DNA from: Phoronis australis
Taxonomy: Eukaryota > Phoronida > Phoronidae
Assembly (NCBI GenBank): GCA_002633005.1
Contig: NMRA01000159.1
Location: forward strand, 124,001-188,000
Direction: 5' to 3'
Length of the DNA: 64,000 bases
The translations under genes and the position numbers were made by a program. Shown here piece by piece: positions 23,901-35,800 of the stretch (position 1 is its first letter; every line of letters begins with the position of its first letter). Below the pieces are notes generated by a model, which searched no databases, had not been told where the DNA came from, and worked only from the letters and a program-made list of their open reading frames with translations.

Positions 23901-24694
23901 GTGATTTTGGCCATATTTTTCTCCCCGCCAGACAGCTACTGAACTCTACCCCGATCTTATCATTGTCACAGATGTCTGACATGGGCCTTTAAAAGGACTA
24001 CCAGTAGAAACTACAGAACTTGCTGGAATTCCCGATCGCATAGGGACACACCATACATATTACAGGAATTAACTTCAGAGAAAAGATTCTAACAAATTTC
24101 TTGGCATTCTGGAATACTTGGGAACACTGATAACCTAATAATGTATCCATATCATTCATTTGGTTTTACTGTTTAAACGTGAAATTAAAAAAGCCCATTA
24201 AACCTACATGTATTTACTTACCATGAGGCATCGGTTTCAACAATCTGTTGGCATTGAGAACAATTTCACACGTGAATCATGTTCTCCGTGGCAACGGAAA
24301 CAAAGTCCTATCATGGTGCAAAATGTTTTCGAGACCAATTTTGTTTAGGCCTAATTTTGAGTTAGGTGTTTGGACATGCAGTTTTCACATGAAGTCGTCT
24401 ATGTTTTATGCCTGTATGATTCTTTGTTTTCAGATGTCATTTGAAATACAAGGCAGATAGGTCGGTCAACATAGGATGTCCGACACAGGCGATCTTAGCT
24501 GCTATGGCAGAGAATGTATTTCCTCGAGTGAAATATGACGTGAATATGGACGATTTAAACTCCATCTCGTTCTTCAACTGTGACTCATGCAGCAAACAAG
24601 CATCCGCTTCAAGCAACTCACTCAAAAGTCTTGACACCACGTTGAACCACCCCTGGCTCGATATTAAACGTGTTGGATACTTAGCTTGTCATTA
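20690..24694 (+). CDS. Secreted two-domain protein with a mucin-like linker (4-exon gene)
   Basis: Exons 20690-20949, 21978-22275, 23180-23402 and 24434-24694 join with consistent phases (0, 1, 2) and give one open frame to a TAG stop. The start at 20690 (AAGATGG) opens a signal peptide, MATSGLTWTVIAVLIQVLSL, ending near AVCDG; an upstream in-frame ATG at 20639 would spoil it. A leucine-rich domain with two cysteines follows, then about 65 residues of Thr/Pro-rich, probably O-glycosylated linker. The C-terminal domain has eight cysteines and an N-glycosylation site (NYT). An AATAAA signal lies about 85 bases past the stop. I do not recognise the family; the even cysteine number suggests disulfides in an extracellular protein. 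Confidence 0.7.
21392..21631. mobile_element. GCGCACCC MITE, copy 3 (in intron 1)
   Basis: Ends CATGCGCTCACCCAG and GCTGGGTGCGCGCATG. The direct repeats AATGT at 21387-21391 and 21632-21636 are a likely 5-base target duplication. A long G-run follows the left end. It lies inside intron 1 of the 20690-24694 gene. Confidence 0.8.
21978..22275 (+). CDS. Exon 2: end of N-terminal domain and Thr/Pro-rich linker
   Basis: The acceptor TTTTGTAG precedes KNLGKVTLDLLKRKYLNCQQ, followed by a run of PPTTTT/PPTTAT-type repeats encoded by a 15-18 base tandem repeat, then PFEPFKGRKVYSN. The donor A|GTACGT (phase 1) is chosen because only it matches the phase of exon 3. The linker contains one NAT sequon. 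Threonine repeats of this kind are typical O-glycosylated spacers. Confidence 0.6.
23180..23402 (+). CDS. Exon 3: start of the cysteine-rich C-terminal domain
   Basis: Acceptor CCATTGCAG, donor AAAA|GTAAGT, phase 1 in and 2 out. Encodes DKYKDTAFEVLRMVNYTYKT and continues with WCQDYTNLC and VGCPESAFGD. NYT is a glycosylation sequon. Confidence 0.75.
24434..24694 (+). CDS. Exon 4: C-terminal exon
   Basis: Acceptor TTTGTTTTCAG; the first base completes a lysine codon begun in exon 3. Encodes CHLKYKADRSVNIGCPTQAI, then NCDSC and a final LACH before the stop. AATAAA is at 24779-24784. Confidence 0.75.
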
Positions 24695-24778
24695 GTTGAT
24701 GTCGTCATGTCGTACATTTTCTGCATTCGAGTCTGCTCGGACACGCCAACTAAACGGCTTTCTTTTTTCAGATTGTGA

Positions 24779-24784
24779 AATAAA
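24779..24784 (+). terminator. Polyadenylation signal AATAAA
   Basis: Canonical hexamer about 85 bases after the stop of the 20690-24694 gene. Confidence 0.65.
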
Positions 24785-24939
24785 AGCTATTGAAAGAGAT
24801 TATTTGTGTGCTTTGATTCATTCTGCGTCACTGAGTCATCACTGAAAGCCATGAAAGCTCATAATATAGTTTCAGCTGAAAAAACAAGACAGCTCGCGTT
24901 ATAATTTTCCCGTACGGGACACGGAAATATGTGCCATGT

Positions 24940-25096
24940 GCAGCCCAAACTGTCACAACGTCCCAAATTGTCACAACTTCAAAACTGTGACAATTTGGGT
25001 CAGCACTGCAGGCCCAAATTGTCACATTTTTTGTGCCAGTACCATAGCACCTGCCCAAATTGTCACAACGGCTCAAATTGTCACAATAACGTAAGA
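24940..25096. repeat. CCAAATTGTCACAA palindromic repeat cluster
   Basis: At least five copies of CCAAATTGTCACAA or its complement in both orientations. The segment 24977-25016 is the inverted equivalent of 28732-28770 (shared ...CTGCAG...ACCCAAATTGTCAC...TTTTGAAGTTG). Probably a small foldback MITE. Confidence 0.7.
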
Positions 25097-25363
25097 TGTG
25101 CTAGGGGAATATTTTAGCTGCAAAGGTTGACTGTTCCGCCAAAAAGGGCGCGCTTTCCTAATTACAAAATGAAAATACTCTTATGTTTAAAACGGATACC
25201 TGCTGTTGCAGCGGTTGTGGTTCATGCGAACGATCACCAGATTCTAGCGTGTGCAATTGAAGCCGAGTTGAAGAGCGTTTTCGGATTCCAATACCGGGGT
25301 TGGAGACTCATTCTTAACACGGGGGCGTGCCTTTCCCACACAAAGCAAAAGCTCTATCTTTCC

Positions 25364-25534
25364 CCACGGAATTGGATGTCCAACCACAGACAGGCACTCC
25401 CACCACGGACAATTTGCAGCCCAAGTGACCGAACTTTGACACCCAGTTTCCGCAGGGCAACGTCCTGTGACACTACCTTATTCGTCCGTGGTACGAGAAC
25501 CTGTGAGTCTGTGGTTGGGGTTCTGGTTCCGTGG
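25364..25534. mobile_element. Small inverted-repeat element (CCACGGA termini)
   Basis: Starts CCACGGAATTGGATGTCC and ends, as complement, CCACGGAACCAGAACCCC. Both arms continue with AACCACAGAC and an internal CCACGGAC. This gives arms of about 45 imperfect bases around a short core, MITE-like and non-coding. Confidence 0.55.
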
Positions 25535-26224
25535 TAAGAATATTTTGTGCTTGGAAAGACTTTTTGCAATGTGTTGTAAGATCGCACGTCCGTTGTCAGA
25601 CTGTTTTGCATTTTTGCATTGGTATGTGTTGTCGTAGTCTACCTGGTTTTTCAAACATAGTGTATACATACTCATATCAATATAAAATGACATTTTCGTT
25701 CAAGCAGCCCAGAATTCTGAGGTTTATAAAACGAAATACTATCTTTAAACAGAGATGCCCATACTTCACAAGATCCATGGTGACATGTAACAGTAGGACA
25801 CACTGCTGCAAGCATGCACGATATCGTCAGTGATTGATTGATATACAATTTTGATTTTATACCGAATGTTATGAGCGCAGAAACGAACTTGAGGAAGAAG
25901 AGAAATTCCAGGGTTCTACCTTTCCCGATATTAATTGAAGTGCCGATGAGAACAGTACGCCTTTTCATGTTCTCGTTTTTGATTCTGATCGCCTCCACTT
26001 ATCGCCAACGACTGAACATAGAGTACCCCAAGAACACACGCGTTACGCGCTACAATTCTCAAAATGAAACCCTATCACGAATTTATGTGCTTCAATTTTG
26101 GGTCATGTCACCGAGGAAAGATTAATGAGCGACAAACAAAATCGCGCATTTATATTACCATACATAAAAAAGTATCATTATGGGTTTAATAACCCGTTAG
26201 TTGTTACAAGTTTATATATTCGCG

Positions 26225-27645
26225 CAGTGTTGTAGTTCTAAAATTGGAGGTAAGTAGGCGCCCAAAGCCAACCTTATCACCTGGAGCAATGAATTTGAAA
26301 AGTGCATTAATTCGCAAAACCTGACTCACAAACATGTAGGCCTGTATCTTGACTCACATGTGGGTATTTACTTCGAGTCTGTAGTGGCGAATCTAGGACG
26401 TCGCAGAAAGGGGTCCAACCACACATATAGGAAGGCAAAGGTCTGCGTGCATTCCAAGCAGTCTCTGAAGGGGGAGAGGGCAAACACAATTATTAAGGAG
26501 AGTAGGTGCGTAACACCCAGAAAAGATATGCTGGCGTTCTTTTTTAGGTCGCCCGTGGGGTGTGTCCTCGGGGCCCTTCGGTGTGACATCATAAATGTTA
26601 CTTTATTCTGAAATATTAATCTAAATTTCATCACTCGGCGAACATATGTTACTCCGTACGCTTCAAATACTAATTACACAAACACTGATGTTTTCAACAG
26701 CTGAAAACCACGTGCAATGTACACACGTGCGTGCACTCATATACAAAGCACAAACTTGAAGGAGGGTTTTCTTATAAGCAGCTGTTTTTATTCATCTTGA
26801 AAGTCAGTAAAACACCAGGTGCTACTGACCAGTCCAAAGATAGAGTGCTTTATGTAATAGTCACAGAATCCTCCACAATTTTTTTTGTCTACAGTCTTGT
26901 TCTTTTCCAAGTTTTACGATTATAGGAACTGAGAACTATCAACAGTTCCGTGTTGTCGAACCATCCACGTTTCGACAAAAGGTTGTGGGTCGAATATGGA
27001 AAGCGGGAGACAACTGACCTTACCATACAACGAGCTGGAGGTAGTTTCTAACAGCAAGGAAGAGGGTTCGTCTGTTGCTATCCGATTCCTTTTGCTGAAT
27101 CCTCGTTCACATTCATCTGTACTGCAAGGAAGATTCTTAATGCAGAGGTCCACTTGTAGCAGAGCACTTGGTAGGTTGTCTACTCCAACCGTCTCCTCCA
27201 TTCTACGAACTGACGCATTCCTCTGATTGCCGTTGTGGCAACCAACCCAACCCGATCGCATACACGCCTGACTTCGTGCTCGCCATGTTTCATCTCGGAT
27301 CCCATCGGTCACGTTTTGGGGTACAAGATGGCCAGAATAGAGCAAAATGTCTGCTCATCATTGTCAAGCCAAAGCCACTCAAACTTTTTGAATAAATTGA
27401 CCAGGACGTATGGTCACGCGCGCCGGAATATTCGGTAACAGTGCTGCCGTCAGCGTAGCAATGCATTGATACCGTAAGCTATTGTATCAAACTACGTCCC
27501 ACTTTACGTCACTTACCGTGCGTAGGCGCTACGGTTAAGATGTAAAAAGATGGTTGGGTGCGCCTACGCCACTTACGGTGCGTAGGCGCAACGCCAAAAG
27601 GTGGTTGGCTGCGCCTACGTGGGCCTACGCCCCACTACAGCATTG
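26225..27645. mobile_element. hAT-type DNA transposon, copy 1 (1,421 bp)
   Basis: Ends CAGTGTTGTAGT and ACTACAGCATTG, matching the canonical hAT terminus CAGNGNTG. The flanking 8-mers TATTCGCG and TATACGCG agree at 7 of 8 positions, as expected of an aged 8-base target duplication. The outer segments are homologous to copy 2 (33392-34106). The middle segment (about 26640-27405), absent from copy 2, encodes the transposase C-terminus on minus. Confidence 0.85.
26920..27345 (-). pseudogene. hAT transposase C-terminal (dimerisation) fragment
   Basis: The frame contains LPCSTDECERGFSKRNRIAT, about 20 residues before SCLPLSIFDPQPFVETW. The CERxFS...NRI...S...FDPxPxVxxW pattern is the hAT-family C-terminal dimerisation region. 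Only this end survives; the catalytic core and BED finger are absent, so it is a dead fragment. It lies inside copy 1 of the hAT element, which supports the element's classification. Confidence 0.75.
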
Positions 27646-27649
27646 TATA

Positions 27650-28700
27650 CGCGTCTTTGTATTTATGCATGAATAGAGCTTACTGTAAATCAAACTAGTT
27701 CTATTAAACTCCATTTTCTAACCCGGTGATCATGCATTTGGATGACCTTATGTTCGAATGGGACGCCGCTGCTTCGGGTATAAGACCAGTCTTATTTTTA
27801 TGTTTTTTGCCATTCATTCATGACGAAATTACATGTTGAAGTTTAGGGTAAGACTTACAAGCCTTCAAGGTATTTTCTGAGTCATACCGCCGCTAGAATT
27901 TGACATAAACTATGGGTTTTTTGTTGCTTTCCTAAGTGCAATTTCCTCACCTGTGCCCTTGACGGTTTCTGGGACATCGTAATACATGACCGACATCCAC
28001 AGGCCAAAATTGGACCTTTGCTTCTTTTTCGGAAACGCAATTCGACAGTGCGCGACCTTTAGGCAACCCGTTTGAAAGGATGTCTTGCTCGCCGACTGAT
28101 CTGATTACTGAACACACTGAAGGATGTCACAAAACTTTCGTGGATTTCAGAAATTATTCAAATGTTTGAGTTGGTACAGTTATCACCAGGGTGTACGATG
28201 CTACAGCCACATGAGAACGCTGGCAATGCATTACTTCAGGATACCCAGGCTTCCCTGCCAGCACACAGATCGGGCCTGCCTGTGAACAAATTCTTCTCTC
28301 AATGACGCCATTTCTTTATTACGGACGCACATTCCCTGCTACCGCCCATATTTCTTCACTCACACACACACACACACTAACCCTGCTCCCGCTCATTATT
28401 CCTTGCGAGGCGAAAAGAGGCGGAACTGTGGAATATGCGTTCGTAAGACAGGACTAGCGTAAGCGAGAGAAGAATATTGTTCGGAGGTAAGGAAGTCTGG
28501 GTACCCTGTACCTTGAAATCACGTGCAGCGGAAGTGTGTAGCCTATTAAATTTTGTAAGATTTTTCTACTCAAATGTGCCGCACATACGTTCATGTGCCT
28601 AAGCTCCACAATTAGACAGAGCTCCACAATTAGGTGCATGCGCTCAACTGCGAGGTTTTACGGTAAAGCAAAAGAAACTGACAAACGCAAGAATTGCTGC
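27650..28700. other. Gene-less stretch
   Basis: No gene seen. A short (AC)n run lies near 28356-28378. Confidence 0.4.
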
Positions 28701-28714
28701 GGTAATTTGAGAAC

Positions 28715-28781
28715 AGTGTGACAATTTGCCCCTGCAGAGCCGACCCAAATTGTCACAATTTTGAAGTTGCGACAATTTGTT
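28715..28781. repeat. CCAAATTGTCACAA palindromic repeat, second copy
   Basis: GTGACAATTTGCCC and GACCCAAATTGTCAC face each other around CTGCAG. Same family as 24940-25096, inverted. Confidence 0.65.
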
Positions 28782-29622
28782 GAGGGACGAAAATGAACGT
28801 GACGTAGAGTCCTCTCGCCAAAACAAGAGTGGCTGAAATTGTGGTTGGGATTAAAATCCAGAGTTCCGAGTCTTCGAGAGTCTTGTCCCGTAACAACGTG
28901 TCGTTCACAAACTAGTGTCATTTTTCTGGCGAGTGTGATTACCTGGTGAAAAACGAAACATGCCAGGACGTGATGGAAAGTCGTTATGTTGCAACAGGCA
29001 TAAATGCCGTTCCTCTCCACTGTCAATACACAGACATGAGAGTTAAGGCGCGCAGCGTTGCTCCTTCATACGCTGTTAGGTACCTGGGACACATAGTAAC
29101 AGGCCACTGACTTAGTTGTCTATAATCTATTCACCTACGATTTGTGTGTGGTCAGTTGCTCGTTACAAAGTCTCATCTCATACGCCAAAGTTTTCACCAC
29201 TTTAGGTATTCACTTTGAGAATAGAGGAAAGTAGTAAGTCATCTGGTTTGAATTTCTTAGCTTTTTTTCATAATCTTAAGTTCCTTGCAATTTCGCGTTA
29301 TTCTATCATTTTGTTTCTTATTCTACATGAATCGCTTTTCACGCCCTGTTCAACGAGGCAGATAGTCTCCGGAACACCTCGGTTATTTTCGTTCACTCAA
29401 ACTTTCTTTTGGAGGTGAACCTTATCTGTAGATGTGCGAACCACAGTCATACGTCCAAGTATTATCCAGTTTGAAAGTCCCATGACGAGCGCAGATAACT
29501 TTCACCTCCGAGAGGAAACTTAGGCTACAGAAATACCCGGGGTGTTCCAATTGGCCAGACAAGAGAGTGCAGTTGTTCTTGAATAAGCTGTGTGGACATC
29601 ACTTCAGACACCGTCGTTGCAG

Positions 29623-29859
29623 GCACACCCAGTGACGATGATGCGAATGCGAAAGCAAGACCCCGCCGTTCAGGCTCTGGGTGTCTACAGAGATGTTCCC
29701 ATTTATGCAGATGTCAAGAAGGGCCCCGAGGACAACTATCTGCGCATAGGCGGCTTGCCAACCGTAGACTACAATCCTGTACCAGGCTCCTTCTTGTATG
29801 ATCCCGACAACCAAACTCAGCAATTTGATTCCGTGCATTGTTTTGCAGTTGTCAGAAAT
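29623..29859 (+). CDS. Paralogue A, exon 1 of those recognised
   Basis: Acceptor GTCGTTGCAG, donor AAT|GTAAGT, phase 0 at both ends. Encodes MMRMRKQDPAVQALGVYRDV and ends HCFAVVRN, alignable residue by residue with 43884-44129. An in-frame stop just upstream means the start codon must be on an earlier exon, which I did not find. Confidence 0.8.
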
Positions 29860-32800
29860 GTAAGTATTCAAACTCGCGCCTCGCAAATTAGGTGTATAAT
29901 GAGATCGGACCTCATTATACAGCTAATTTGCGTCCCGCCTTCTCTTTGAGTGACACCCGAGGCAGTCTGGTGGGTGGAGGGGCCAATGCCAATTGATTGA
30001 TTTCACGAATGATTCTGTATCTATTACTGATTCCTCGATGGTTGCTTGCGTGTCCGCTAGGGGAAAGGTAGGCAGCAGTACACATTTTATCACTGCTTGA
30101 TATAACCTTGGAAGTATTGGTAAGCTTTACAACACAGAAAGAAAGTGGCCGACTGTGAACGATATTTAGCCTTCTCAATTACATCTTTGCGAACCAAGTT
30201 TTCTCTCTACAGTATCAATAACACCAGAAAGACCGAGTACAGTTATCTGCAACCTGGGCAGTTTATGAGCTTGACATCGGATCGGTAGCCGAAAAGGACA
30301 CTCTAGCAGCAACGTAAACAAAAATCAGCTACAGTTGAAAAATGGACACCGAAAAGGCACAACCACAACTTTCTGATCACATTTCTTGAACGCATCCCAA
30401 TTAATCACCGATTGGTCTGTACAACAGACCCACCACAAACTATATCTACATTTACACTTCCCCCATCAGTCAAGCCGGTTGGGTATAAAGCGTTACTTGT
30501 TGATAATTCGACCAGCCAATCAGAAACGCTGGTGTAAAAATTTTTCCCTAGGGAAATTAAATGATACTTGCGTGTCCCCTTCCCCCTAGCGGACGCGCAG
30601 GGAACCAGCGAGTTACTGATTCTACCGAAAAAACTTGCTTTAAGCCAATATGTATCAATTTCTATTCACAACAGCTGCCGTTTGCACTTCTTCTTTTAAA
30701 GCAGCCCGATGACTTTAACGTTCTTCCTCGGTGAGTGATTTCATGAACTCTTATCTGTGGAAGTGTTTTGGCAATTTCTGGATCATGGTTCTATGCACAA
30801 CAGTACATAACAGTGGTTGTACATACCAGATGGGTACAGGGTACCACAAAACAACATTAAACAACGGGTACCATATGAGTGCGACAGAACGAATCGTTGC
30901 TAGTAAATGACAGATGGGTACACGATACCAGATGGGTATTGACCGATTACCTACCAGTGGAGGAGTCTGCCGCCTACTTGCCTTAAGCGTAGTTTGGAGA
31001 CTCCTGAAAGTGGCGATAACTGAGTACGATCCCTTATGAAAGAAATTTGATAGTAACGAACACACTTTAACCTATCGATTATTCATGGTTTCAGATTGTG
31101 ACGATGTTTCAACAAGCGTTGAATAATCTGCCGTCGAAGTACAAAACCGAAACCTTCCAATGGCAATGGGGCAGTGAAGACCCCCTAACTATTATACCAA
31201 GGTTCAGAGAGGAGAGCGAGAACCCCTTCACACTGAATGCGGTTTACCTACGCGCCACCAAGAGACTTGTTTTTGATGTTTGGGCGCCGCCAAACGGGGC
31301 TAAGAAAGTTTACCTGAGCCAGTCTTACGATATCGTCGCACACGAGGCTGCACACGCAATATTGGACGGTCTCAAGCCGAATTACTTGTTTTGGGCATTT
31401 TTAGGTCATATTGAAACTGGTACGTATATTCATTTTCAGTTGATTGACATCTGAACAATTTGTGTCTGCACATGCTGGTTCCCTGCGTGCCGCAAGGCGG
31501 TAGCCAGCACGCAGGTATCACTTAATTTTCCTCTGGAATTTTTTTTACACCGGCGTTTCTGATTGGCTGGTCAAATTCTCAACATGCAGCGCTTTACGCA
31601 AACAAACTGGCATGACTGATGGAGCAAATGTAAATGTGTATTCATGCAGTATGAATAACACATTGGTTAAATCGGCCATGTATTTAATGTACATATGCGC
31701 TTCAAGCAAGCGCCTATTAAACATTACTGCAGAAACGAAATAGTTGCTGCTACACCACTTGCATGACAAGGCTAAAAATTGTTCATAGTCCGCAATGTTT
31801 CTTGTTTTCATGCAAACGAATGACCAACCAATGCCAAAGCGCGTGCTACTGCGTGATACCTGCGTGCTAGTAGGCACCTAGGGAACCAGTGAAATTCACT
31901 TCAATACGTCGTCGGTCTCCTGTGTGACTAAACTTTCTAAAAACCTTGAAAATTTGCACAAATTTAACGCTCTTTTTCCATAAAATTAGCAATTAAAACT
32001 CACGTTGTGCACGTATGCGAGATAATCTCAGAGTCTTCACGTTATTACCACATGTAAACCAATGAGCTATACCAGAAGATAGCTAATTGGTATAACGATC
32101 CTGAAGGCGAAAATGCAGGTCAACACTGTGACGTAGTAAGCAACTAATGCTTACCTCAGACGTTCGCATCTATGACGTGTAGCAGACGTTCTCTGTTATC
32201 CACCGTCGGTACCCGAGTAACACATGGACACTGGTTCTAATTGAAGCCGGTAGAAAAGTGTAGACTGAGGCGGCGTGGTGAAACGTTTTTTCGAAACACG
32301 AATTGGCGTCTTTATGAAACCGCTCTGAGGTGGTGGCCTGTTACAGCTATTAATTATTAAAATCTCTTGGTCTATTTACACCAACCTCTTGTCTATTTAC
32401 CCTGTCACGACGTTTCGGTCGGTCTATTCTCTGGCCATCGTCAGGTGTTCCCGCGTTCTTAGAAGAACGAGCACGGATATGTGGTACACTCTGCCTCGGA
32501 AAAAATCACACCGTTAGTGTCCCACATATCCGTGCTCGTTCTTCTAAGAACGCGGGAACACCTGACGATGGCCTGAGAATAGACCGACCGAAACGTCGTG
32601 ACAGTGTAAATAGACAAGAGGTCGGAGAAAACAGACCAAGAGATTTAAATAATAGTTGTAACGAGTAGAAACACGAAATGGCGCATGACACAAATCAAGA
32701 GTTACGGATAAAATGCATTCCATCACTGACAAAAGAACATCATAGATCTAAGCAAGTTACACATTCAAATAGTCTACATTTCGAACACGACTCGAAAGCG

Positions 32801-35800
32801 TTTGTGACTAGAGACCACTGCTTGGTTAAACTCGGTCTGACATCCCCAAATCACAAGTACTGAATACATGCAGTTATGAGCACATGATGATTTGTTCATG
32901 TACAAGTGGTCACAATAACTACACTGATGAGTATGCATGTATCTCAGAGTCATTGTTTATTGCCTATGTTAGATTAAATTGGTTTCCAGAAACAATTGCT
33001 TTCTGACTTAAGTAAAATAGACCATGACGGCAGCCTGTTTCGTGAAAGCAACTGAATTTAGACGTAAGACGGAAATTTGGTCTCACGCTTCACAAATTTA
33101 AATAATCCTCAAATTTCACTTTAAGGAAGTGAATATATATTAATAACTTACAGTCACTGTTATAATTTGTATAGTATCTAGGTTGTGAGGTGCTAATATC
33201 TACACGACTAAATCTGTTTTTAGTAATTTTCAATGAAAGCGTAAAACCAAATTCCTGTATAAGTCTTAGGTCACTACGTGAAATAGAGTCCTGGTCTGTC
33301 TATTTAACATGAGATACACCCCTATCTTATTAGTTGGTCCTTTCTTATGGGTGGTACAGATTTAATTAGTAAATTGCCAATAGGCTGAGACCAGTGCTGC
33401 AGTGGTAAAATTAGAGGTAAGTAGGCGCCCAAAGCCCATCGTATCGCCTTCAGCGATGAATTTCAAAAGTGCATTGAACTCGCAAAACCTGACTCACAAA
33501 CATGGTGGCCTACTTTTAGACTCACGAGGGGGTATTTGAATAGTCTGCAGTGGCGGATCTTGGATGTCGGAGAAAGAGGGTCCAACCTCACATATTCGAA
33601 GGAAAAGGTCCGCGTGCATCCCAAGCGGTTTCTGAAGGGGGCACATTACTGTATAAAGGAAAATAGGAGTGTAACTCCCAGAAACGATATGCTGGTGGCG
33701 ATTTTAGTCACCTGTGGGGTGTGTCCTCTGGGCCCTTCGCCACCCCCTCCCCTTATCCACCCCATGGTGTGACACCATAACTGTTTTTTGTCTTAAAGTA
33801 TTAATAAAAATTCCATCACTCGGTGAGCATACCTGGTGGTCGCTCGCGCTGAAATATTCGGCAACAATGCTGCCGTCACCATGCCGTAGCCAGTGCCGTT
33901 AGCTATCGTATAGGGACTACGCCCTACTATACCGTCACTTTCGGCGCATAGACGCCACGTTAAAATGTAAAAAGGTGGGTGGCTGCAACTACGTGCGCTT
34001 ACGTCCCACTATGCCGTAACTTACGGTGGGTAGGCGGTACATTAAAAAGCAAAAAGGTGGTTGGCTGCACCTGCAGTACGTGCGACTACGCCCCACTACA
34101 GCACTGGCTGAGACGTACAATGAACCATTCCTTTAAGAGGAGCGGGAAGCCTTCACGTGCCTAAAGGACTAATATGACATACTGGGAAATCCTTATTAGT
34201 AGTCAACTGAGGCTGACTCGTTAGTCTATCACTGTGAAAAACACACTAACTCAATGGGGCGGTCCCAGATTACGCACCGACACCTGAGTATCACTGTATT
34301 AAAAGTACAATGCTGCAACATCCGTCAAGCATTTGTTTGGCCTCGTTTTTGCGTCACTGGACTTTCTCATATTTGTTGGTGCATTGTTTTTTCTATTTTT
34401 ATTCTATACTGAATTAACTGCACTCGACCTTCCGAACCAGGAAAGTTTTACTGCTGTGCTTTGGACTGCAATGGCAGAAATTTGGATAAACTTGAGAAGG
34501 ATCCGTTGATGCTATATTTCCGACATGATTCACAGAATCAGCCGGACATTTCTAAAACAAAGCCATTGTAACCAACTCACTAGGACAAAGGAAATCTATA
34601 GGTGACCGCCCTGTTCATATCCTGCAAATACAGCAATAACAACACTGGACAGGTCCTTGAACTAAACAAGTTTTTATTTATTTTTAATTTCCTTAGCTGC
34701 TCTGCACGAGTCTTTCGCCGATTTGTCCGTTCTTCTCTCCCTGCTTTGGCAATTCGACGTTGTTGAGACCATCATGGCGGAGTCACGAGGTGGAGAAACA
34801 CTACGCCAGGGGTTCTGGAGTATTTTAGGGGAGCACTTTGGCAAAGAAGTTTTTAACCGCGATCCTGCAACCCAAGGAATAAGGAATCTCAACAATTCAT
34901 TAACTGTGAGTTCTTAAAGCCCGACACAACACCCCATTTGTTGTTATGTGAAAGTGGATTTGCTGACCGGTGATCACAGCAAAAGTTATTCTGTATCAGC
35001 TTGATTTTGACGTCACATACGATGACGTATGGGACCTAAATAGGTCAAAACCGTTGACCTTTGTAAGCAGTCACGTGCTTTAGATTTTGTAAAAAACATA
35101 GAAGTATGATTTAGATCGTGCTCAGTTTTTTAATTGCGCATTGTTATTCTGTATTGTTTGCTCTATATTCGTTCACCTTGATAAGTTCGGACAAAAGATC
35201 GGAAATCAGTATTAGTTGCCATAGCAATGTTTCCCCTTTTTGATTCAATTATATGGTATGCCATTGGAAAATTCGTTTATTTGTCTTTCGAACAATACCA
35301 CTTGACATTACAAATTCGTTTCAGATAAAAATTACACATCAGAACCTGATGTGAAAACACACGTTGATTTTTGGTGTAGTTTACTCCTCACAGTGGCAGA
35401 TGTTGGCACAGTGCTCGTGTACCAGCATGCCAAAGTTCTGAAATTAAGGAGGCTTTTAGTGAAAATAAAAGATATATCTATGTTATGTTTACCAAGTATC
35501 AGGATGGTGCTAATCATGTATATTGCTGCTTTCATTTACAAGGATTAAATTTCTTTGGTAACTTTTAAATGGACTAATGCATAGAACTATGTATTATGTA
35601 AATGCTAGGTGATCACAGAATCTTGTTTTGTTCACGAAAGCAATGACCAGATATTCAGAATCACATTATTGTTTTTTCTTCTAAAAATCACGACTTTTTA
35701 CTGATGTCACCATTTTTCCAGAAACACGAAACTTGGCGGCGCCACAATAATAGTGAATATGTTTTGGTCTAATAGTAAGATTTAAATTCTCTAAAATTTG

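Noticed and set aside
32345-32660. Hammerhead ribozyme suggested by CTGACGA ... CCGAAACGTCG
   Set aside because: The sequence between the two core words cannot form a convincing stem II, and a cleavage-site arm is not evident.
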